DNA of 60,799 nucleotides from Sulfurovum sp. (GTDB taxonomy: Bacteria > Campylobacterota > Campylobacteria > Campylobacterales > Sulfurovaceae): NCBI GenBank assembly GCA_030826885.1, contig JAUUDF010000025.1, positions 1 through 60,799 on the forward strand, written 5' to 3'. Shown here one piece after another: positions 54,096 through 60,799 of this stretch. The notes under the pieces are model-generated. The model was given only the letters and a program-made list of their open reading frames with translations. It made no database searches and was not told the origin of the DNA. The position numbers and the translations under genes were made by a program. How positions within the stretch are numbered: position 1 is the first letter of the stretch; each line of letters starts with the position of its first letter.

Positions 54096-54478
54096 AGCGT
54101 TATGAGAGAAACCTTCTCAAAACCTGCAGCTTTGACACTTTTGAGAAGATACATCACATCTTTGTACTGCAGGCGTTCATCCGCACGGATATAGACTTCC
54201 CTGTTCTTGTCCATGGTTGCCGCCTTGTTGACAAAATCGTCCGCAAATGTCGCCAGCGTATAGGTCTCTTTGCCAAGATAGATCTTTTGTGTTTTGTCCA
54301 TACGTATGGTGAGTGTTTTTGGTTTGGTCACTTTAACGGTCTTGGAACCCTGCGGCAGGTCGATCTGCTCCTGAAAGGTAATCGTAGGTGCCGTAATCAT
54401 CAAAATCGCCATAAGCACAAGCATGACATCCACAAGCGGTGTGATGTTCAGGTCGGGGTTATCATCCCATGAGAACAC
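54092..54478 (-). CDS. tolR: TolR/ExbD proton-channel subunit
   Basis: This 128-aa membrane protein shows NITPLVDVMLVLMAILMIT, in which the Asp is the essential proton-carrying residue, followed by a periplasmic domain. The family is ExbD/TolR. It sits 2 bp after tolQ and overlaps tolA, consistent with TolR. Confidence 0.92.
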   Translation of the reverse strand: MFSWDDNPDLNITPLVDVMLVLMAILMITAPTITFQEQIDLPQGSKTVKVTKPKTLTIRMDKTQKIYLGKETYTLATFADDFVNKAATMDKNREVYIRADERLQYKDVMYLLKSVKAAGFEKVSLITL

Positions 54479-54480
54479 GG

Positions 54481-55050
54481 CTACGCCTCCTGTGAAAGAA
54501 TGACCTCCGACTGCGATGTCAGAAGCGAAGAGAGCTCATACGCCTTGCGCTTGAGGATCAAATGGAACGAATAGGCAAAAACAGCCACCAAAATTCCCGC
54601 AGCTGTCGCGATCAGTGCTTCGGAGATGGCCGGAGCGACGACATTCAGTGATGCCGAAGACTGCGAGCCAAGCTTTGAAAAGGTCTCTAAAATGCCCACG
54701 ACCGTACCGAAAAGCCCAATAAACGGTGCAGTGGAAGCGAAAATAGAAAGCCATGTCAGCCCTTTTGTAGAGACTCTGATCGCATCGGAAGTTGCCGCCT
54801 CAAGGATCGCTTTGTTTGGTTTAACGACTCTAGAGAGATAAGTAAAAAGCAGTGAATTGCTGTTGACTGTTTTTGACTGACCTGAATAGAGTCCTTTAAG
54901 CGAACGTGCTTCCGAACTGATACGTGATTTGAGAATATAGAAACGATCGAGAAATATCCAGAATGTGGCTATAAAGTACAACGAGAGTACAAGCAGCACG
55001 AAAATCGTGATCGCACTGCTGTGAATGAAATAATCGAGAAGAGAGCCCAA
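54481..55050 (-). CDS. tolQ: TolQ/ExbB proton-channel subunit
   Basis: This 189-aa MotA/TolQ/ExbB protein has three membrane segments (AITIFVLLVLSLYFIATFW, APFIGLFGTVVGILETF and ALIATAAGILVAVFAYSF) and the conserved GLFGTVxGI loop. The start appears to be a TTG at 55050, directly after the atpC stop (TAAGTTG), so translation is probably coupled to the ATP synthase operon. It precedes tolR. Confidence 0.9.
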   Translation of the reverse strand: MGSLLDYFIHSSAITIFVLLVLSLYFIATFWIFLDRFYILKSRISSEARSLKGLYSGQSKTVNSNSLLFTYLSRVVKPNKAILEAATSDAIRVSTKGLTWLSIFASTAPFIGLFGTVVGILETFSKLGSQSSASLNVVAPAISEALIATAAGILVAVFAYSFHLILKRKAYELSSLLTSQSEVILSQEA

Positions 55051-55051
55051 C

Positions 55052-55438
55052 TTAAAGTGTTTTCCCTATGCTTTCTACTTTGCTTACCGCCGCTGCGATA
55101 ACCGTACTGGAAGATTCCGCTTTCTTCAAAAGCTCTTTGGCTTCATTAAGTGCTTTTGCAAGATCCGTACCTTCACCTGAAAGGGCAACCGCTCCATCGA
55201 CAATACAGGTTGTTTTTTCTTCGTCAACCTTGACATAACCGGAGTTGATGGCAACCGCCACCTTCTTTCCGTCTGCCTTGATGATCTCGATCACACCGGT
55301 CTCAAGGAGAGAAACAAGTGTTGCGTGCTTTGGAAGTACCCCAAATTCACCTTCTGAACCCGGAAGTGTTACCTGACGTACTTCATTATCGAATATCACA
55401 CCGTTTGGCGTGACAATTTCAAGCTTCATTAGTTCCAT
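55052..55438 (-). CDS. atpC: ATP synthase epsilon subunit
   Basis: The epsilon subunit regulates F1 and joins it to the c-ring. The 128-aa protein shows KLEIVTPNGVIFDNEVRQV, LPGSEGEFGVLPKHATLVS and the C-terminal helix. It is the last atp gene, 2 bp from the tolQ start. Confidence 0.96.
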   Translation of the reverse strand: MELMKLEIVTPNGVIFDNEVRQVTLPGSEGEFGVLPKHATLVSLLETGVIEIIKADGKKVAVAINSGYVKVDEEKTTCIVDGAVALSGEGTDLAKALNEAKELLKKAESSSTVIAAAVSKVESIGKTL

Positions 55439-55469
55439 AAGTATCCTTTATTAAAGACAAGAACTAAGC

Positions 55470-57772
<2,303 letters not shown>

Positions 57773-57784
57773 GCTCAGCCTTTC

Positions 57785-59299
57785 TTATGCTGCAAAAGAA
57801 GCTTTGAAATCTTCGATCGCTTTTCTCAACTCAGCTTCTGTCTCATCTGTGATCTTCTTATCATTTCTGATCGCATCGAGAACATTCATATATTTCGCTT
57901 CCATAAACGGCATCAGTTCTGCTTCGAACTTCACAACGGAAGATGCAGGGATATCATCGAGGTAACCGTTCGCTCCGGCAAAGATGATCACAACCTGCTT
58001 TTCGATAGGTACTGGAGAGTATGGCCCCTGTTTTAGAACCTCTACCATTCTCTGACCACGCTCAAGCTGCGCTCTTGTGTGATCATCAAGATCGGATGCG
58101 AACTGGGCAAATGCCTGAAGTTCACGGAATGATGCAAGATCAAGTCTCAGTGTACCGGAAACCTGCTTGGTCGCTTTGATCTGTGCTGCACCACCAACTC
58201 TCGATACGGAAAGACCGACGTTGATCGCAGGTCTGATACCGGAATTGAACAGGTCAGTCTCAAGGAAGATCTGTCCGTCAGTTATAGAGATGACGTTAGT
58301 AGGAATATACGCTGCAACATCACCAGCCTGTGTTTCAATAATCGGGAATGCAGTAATTGAACCAGCCCCCAGATCGTCATTGAGTTTCGCCGCACGCTCA
58401 AGCAGTCTTGAGTGCAGGTAGAAAACGTCACCCGGATATGCTTCACGACCTGGAGGACGTCTGAGGATCAGTGACATTTCACGGTATGCCACTGCATGCT
58501 TGGAGAGATCATCGTAAAAGATAACCGCATGTCTTCCGTTGTCTCTGAAATACTCTGCCATGGTTACACCGGCATACGGTGCGAGGAACTGAAGTGCCGC
58601 GGAGTCTGCCGCACCGGCATTGACAACGATGGTGTAGTCCATTGCACCGTGCTCTTCGAGTTTCTTGACTGTTGCCGCAACTGTAGACTGTTTCTGTCCG
58701 ATTGCAACGTAGATACAGACAACATCTTGACCCTTCTGGTTAATGATTGTATCGATCGCCAGTGTTGTTTTACCTGTCTGTCTGTCACCAATGATAAGTT
58801 CTCTCTGTCCACGTCCGACAGGAACAAGTGCATCAATCGCTTTGATACCTGTCTGAAGCGGTTCATGTACGGATTTACGTGCCATAATCCCCGGTGCTTT
58901 CTCTTCAACAAAGCGATACTCGGTCGCTTCAACAGCACCTTTTCCGTCAAGCGGTTCACCAAGCGGATTGACCACTCTACCCATCAGACTGTCACCTACC
59001 GGTGTTTTAAGAAGTTCGCCGAGTCTTTTAACACTCATGCCCTCTTTAATGCCTTCGCTGCTTCCAAGAACAACAACACCGACATTTGCTTCTTCGAGGT
59101 TCAGAACAAGTCCTCTCGCGCCGTTCTCAAATTCAACAACCTCGCCTGCCATAACATTGTTCAAACCATAAACGGTTGAGATACCGTCCGCGATTCCTAC
59201 TACTTTACCTACCTCATTGATGTCAACATCAATCTCAAAGTTCTCTATTCTCTCTTTGATGATCGAACTTATCTCATCTGCTTGCAATTTTACTGCCAC
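57785..59299 (-). CDS. atpA: ATP synthase alpha subunit
   Basis: The non-catalytic nucleotide-binding subunit of F1. The 504-aa protein has Walker A GDRQTGKT in [17 protein letters not shown], the ATP synthase alpha/beta signature region around [17 protein letters not shown], and [15 protein letters not shown] near the end. Length is normal. Confidence 0.98.
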   Translation of the reverse strand: MAVKLQADEISSIIKERIENFEIDVDINEVGKVVGIADGISTVYGLNNVMAGEVVEFENGARGLVLNLEEANVGVVVLGSSEGIKEGMSVKRLGELLKTPVGDSLMGRVVNPLGEPLDGKGAVEATEYRFVEEKAPGIMARKSVHEPLQTGIKAIDALVPVGRGQRELIIGDRQTGKTTLAIDTIINQKGQDVVCIYVAIGQKQSTVAATVKKLEEHGAMDYTIVVNAGAADSAALQFLAPYAGVTMAEYFRDNGRHAVIFYDDLSKHAVAYREMSLILRRPPGREAYPGDVFYLHSRLLERAAKLNDDLGAGSITAFPIIETQAGDVAAYIPTNVISITDGQIFLETDLFNSGIRPAINVGLSVSRVGGAAQIKATKQVSGTLRLDLASFRELQAFAQFASDLDDHTRAQLERGQRMVEVLKQGPYSPVPIEKQVVIIFAGANGYLDDIPASSVVKFEAELMPFMEAKYMNVLDAIRNDKKITDETEAELRKAIEDFKASFAA

Positions 59300-59323
59300 T
59301 GATACTCCTTTACTGTTAGATAA

Positions 59324-59851
59324 CTACAAAGATTTCTTGATGAAATCAATGAGCTGCTGCTTCACTCTCTGCTTGGAGAAGTTAACCTCAATTCCTAGAT
59401 CGTCCACCGATACACGCAAACCGTCAATATCACCCTTTTCCTGTTTGAGCTTAATAGAAGCGCCTGTATATTTTCCAAGTGTCTCTTCCAGTCTGCCAAG
59501 TTCCTCTTTACCGAGTTCCTTGCTGCTTTTTAGGACACCTTCATATTTGTTCGATGCTTTCTGAAGATCTGTATTTAATACTCTCGCGATTGCCGGAATC
59601 AGGTCAAGTCGCTTGTTCTCACCAAGTATTTTAAGGAAATTCACAAGTGTCTTGTCCGCATTGTCTCCCAATGCCGCAAGAATCATTTCAGTCTTCTTTT
59701 CCGCTGCAACGATAGGGGATGTCAATGCAGTCATCACCTCGTCAGTTGCAATCGCTTCTGTCAATACGTTCAGTACATCGGCAACCGCAGCGACATCTTT
59801 GCTTACAGAAGAAAGCGCCGTTGCATAACGTTTAGCGATTAGCTCTTCCAT
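59324..59851 (-). CDS. atpH: ATP synthase delta subunit
   Basis: The delta subunit (OSCP) joins F1 to the peripheral stalk. The 175-aa protein begins ELIAKRYATALSSVSKD and ends ...FIKKSL, as in Campylobacterota AtpH; the middle has LVNFLKILGENKRLDLIPAI. It is 2 bp after atpF. Confidence 0.94.
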   Translation of the reverse strand: MEELIAKRYATALSSVSKDVAAVADVLNVLTEAIATDEVMTALTSPIVAAEKKTEMILAALGDNADKTLVNFLKILGENKRLDLIPAIARVLNTDLQKASNKYEGVLKSSKELGKEELGRLEETLGKYTGASIKLKQEKGDIDGLRVSVDDLGIEVNFSKQRVKQQLIDFIKKSL

Positions 59852-59853
59852 TC

Positions 59854-60402
59854 TTATGCCACCTTCCTTGAAATAATATCGACGATCTTTGACTCATCAA
59901 GCATGATGTCATCGTTCGTAATGTTCTCACTCAGTACTTCGTCGATCGTCTCTCTGGAGGCTTTGCGCTCTTCAAGCTCGATCTTCTCTTGGAACTGTTT
60001 TTCCATTATTTCAAGTTCCTGAGCATTTGCTTCGGCAATCTTCTGTGCAAGAATTACTGCCTCTTTCTTTGCATCTTCAATAATCTGCTCAGCTCTCTTC
60101 ACACTTTCATCAAGACGGGCCTGAGCCTCTTTTTTCTCCTCTTTGGCAGCCTGAAGCTTCTCTTCGATCTCTTTAAGCTGTCCGGCAATTCCTTCGGATC
60201 TTCCCTTGAAGAAGTTTTTAATAGGATTCGCCAGCAGATACCATAGGAGTATCGCGAAGATGGTAAAGTTGATCACTCTAGGCCAGTAGTCACTCTCTCT
60301 ACCGGTTTGCGCGAAATAGCGGCTTGCTTCCTCTGTATGTCCACTGCTTGCCAATGCTGCTGCAGGCAGTACAATCAGAGACCATAGTAATACTTTTTTC
60401 AT
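59854..60402 (-). CDS. atpF: ATP synthase b subunit
   Basis: A peripheral stalk subunit. The 182-aa protein has an N-terminal signal-like segment (KKVLLWSLIVLPAAALA), a membrane span (VINFTIFAILLWYLLANPI) and a long charged helix (EEKLQAAKEEKKEAQARLDE). It follows the b' gene. Confidence 0.93.
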   Translation of the reverse strand: MKKVLLWSLIVLPAAALASSGHTEEASRYFAQTGRESDYWPRVINFTIFAILLWYLLANPIKNFFKGRSEGIAGQLKEIEEKLQAAKEEKKEAQARLDESVKRAEQIIEDAKKEAVILAQKIAEANAQELEIMEKQFQEKIELEERKASRETIDEVLSENITNDDIMLDESKIVDIISRKVA

Positions 60403-60410
60403 ACCTTCTC

Positions 60411-60799
60411 CTATAGCTTACTGAATTTGGCTTTGAGGCTCTCTTTGAAAAGAGGCATTTGTGAAAGGAGTTCATTCTTGAGACTCTCTTTCTCACCGGC
60501 CAACTTCTCTGCGAACTCCGCATATGCCTTGTCCAGTTCACTCTGCTTTGTCTCAACTCTGCTTGCAGCCAACGCTTTCTCTTCTTCGATCGCTTTTTGT
60601 CTGATTGCAGCAGCTTCGGCTTTTGCCTTACTGATGTTCTCTTCTGCTTTTGCATTGAGTTCATCACTGTTGCCGCTCAGACTCTTTGCCGCTTCAAGAT
60701 CTTTTGCTATGGAACGGTCACGGTCGTCCATAAATTTCAACAGTGGTTGAAACAGCATCCGATTCAAAACGACAAGGAGAGTCAAAAACAGTACCAGCA
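60411..60799 (-). CDS. atpF': ATP synthase b' subunit, partial at window end
   Basis: The second, diverged peripheral stalk b subunit. The available 129 codons read LVLFLTLLVVLNRMLFQPL (membrane span) and then KFMDDRDRSIAKDLEAAKSL and a charged helix ending SLKAKFSKL. The frame is open at the right window edge; an internal TTG at 60785 is not the true start. The pair b'/b resembles the arrangement of photosynthetic and Campylobacterota ATP synthases. Confidence 0.92.
   Translation of the reverse strand, partial: LVLFLTLLVVLNRMLFQPLLKFMDDRDRSIAKDLEAAKSLSGNSDELNAKAEENISKAKAEAAAIRQKAIEEEKALAASRVETKQSELDKAYAEFAEKLAGEKESLKNELLSQMPLFKESLKAKFSKL

Overview
The window looks like a chromosomal segment of a Campylobacterota (epsilonproteobacterial) bacterium, most likely a Sulfurovum-like chemolithotroph. 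The reasons are the HslV with a short Helicobacter-style propeptide, the long three-part TrmB, a single SpoT-type RSH in a pyrH-rpoZ-spoT-tyrS run, paired b'/b ATP synthase subunits followed directly by tolQRA, and promoters that show a TATAAT -10 box with no clear -35. This placement rests on recalled family resemblance; no search was run. Coding density is high and most genes lie on the minus strand. I see no rRNA, tRNA, CRISPR array or intact transposase.

Layout. 1-5.5 kb: a cut hslU start, hslV, rplI, an M3 oligopeptidase, argG and a thioredoxin-fold protein. The first 69 bases are a perfect inverted copy of part of the M3 gene, so the left contig end is probably chimeric. 5.6-9.9 kb: pdxJ-pdxA, small and TPR proteins, a W-G-Y repeat protein and yqeY. 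9.9-10.8 kb: an AT-rich scar with a deleted katG remnant and a second, diverged copy of the yqeY 3' end. 10.8-22 kb: a monoheme cytochrome with an LEA-like tail, trpC, a YkgJ/TPR pair, a trmN-like methyltransferase, bpt, a purU-trmL-(53-aa membrane protein)-glyS-mnmC2 run, and leuD-leuB. 22-28.9 kb: rpoD, a double-Cache diguanylate cyclase, a CinA-like protein with an MFS exporter, a YtfJ-like protein and ppa. 29-36.4 kb: a long minus-strand run pyrH-rpoZ-spoT-tyrS-nitronate monooxygenase-amidase-amidase. 36.5-40.5 kb: trmB-ftsE-ftsX-envC. 40.6-49.8 kb: rluD-like, ttcA-like, mtnN, fabD, rubredoxin, an Mrr-like nuclease, a pseudo-phosphorelay protein, slyD, proA/proC and an L,D-transpeptidase. 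49.8-55 kb: Tol-Pal, interrupted by a MEMO-family gene on the other strand. 55-60.8 kb: the F1 and peripheral-stalk part of the ATP synthase operon.

How genes work together. FtsEX-EnvC (36.5-39.3 kb) is the expected activator of the two periplasmic amidases at 29-31 kb, and Tol-Pal-CpoB plus the L,D-transpeptidase complete a cell-envelope division set. PdxJ and PdxA act at consecutive steps of vitamin B6 synthesis. Several tRNA-modification genes (trmL, mnmC2-like, trmN-like, trmB, ttcA-like) are spread through the window. Small palindromic repeats (consensus half CGTAGGGTGCGT / ACGCACC) recur at gene ends and in inverted pairs on both sides of the ttcA-like gene.

The observations I rate highest are the 445-aa protein in which the ATPase, receiver and Hpt domains all lack their catalytic residues, the katG/yqeY insertion scar, the repeat pairs around ttcA, and a probable leaderless transcript for the CinA-like gene.
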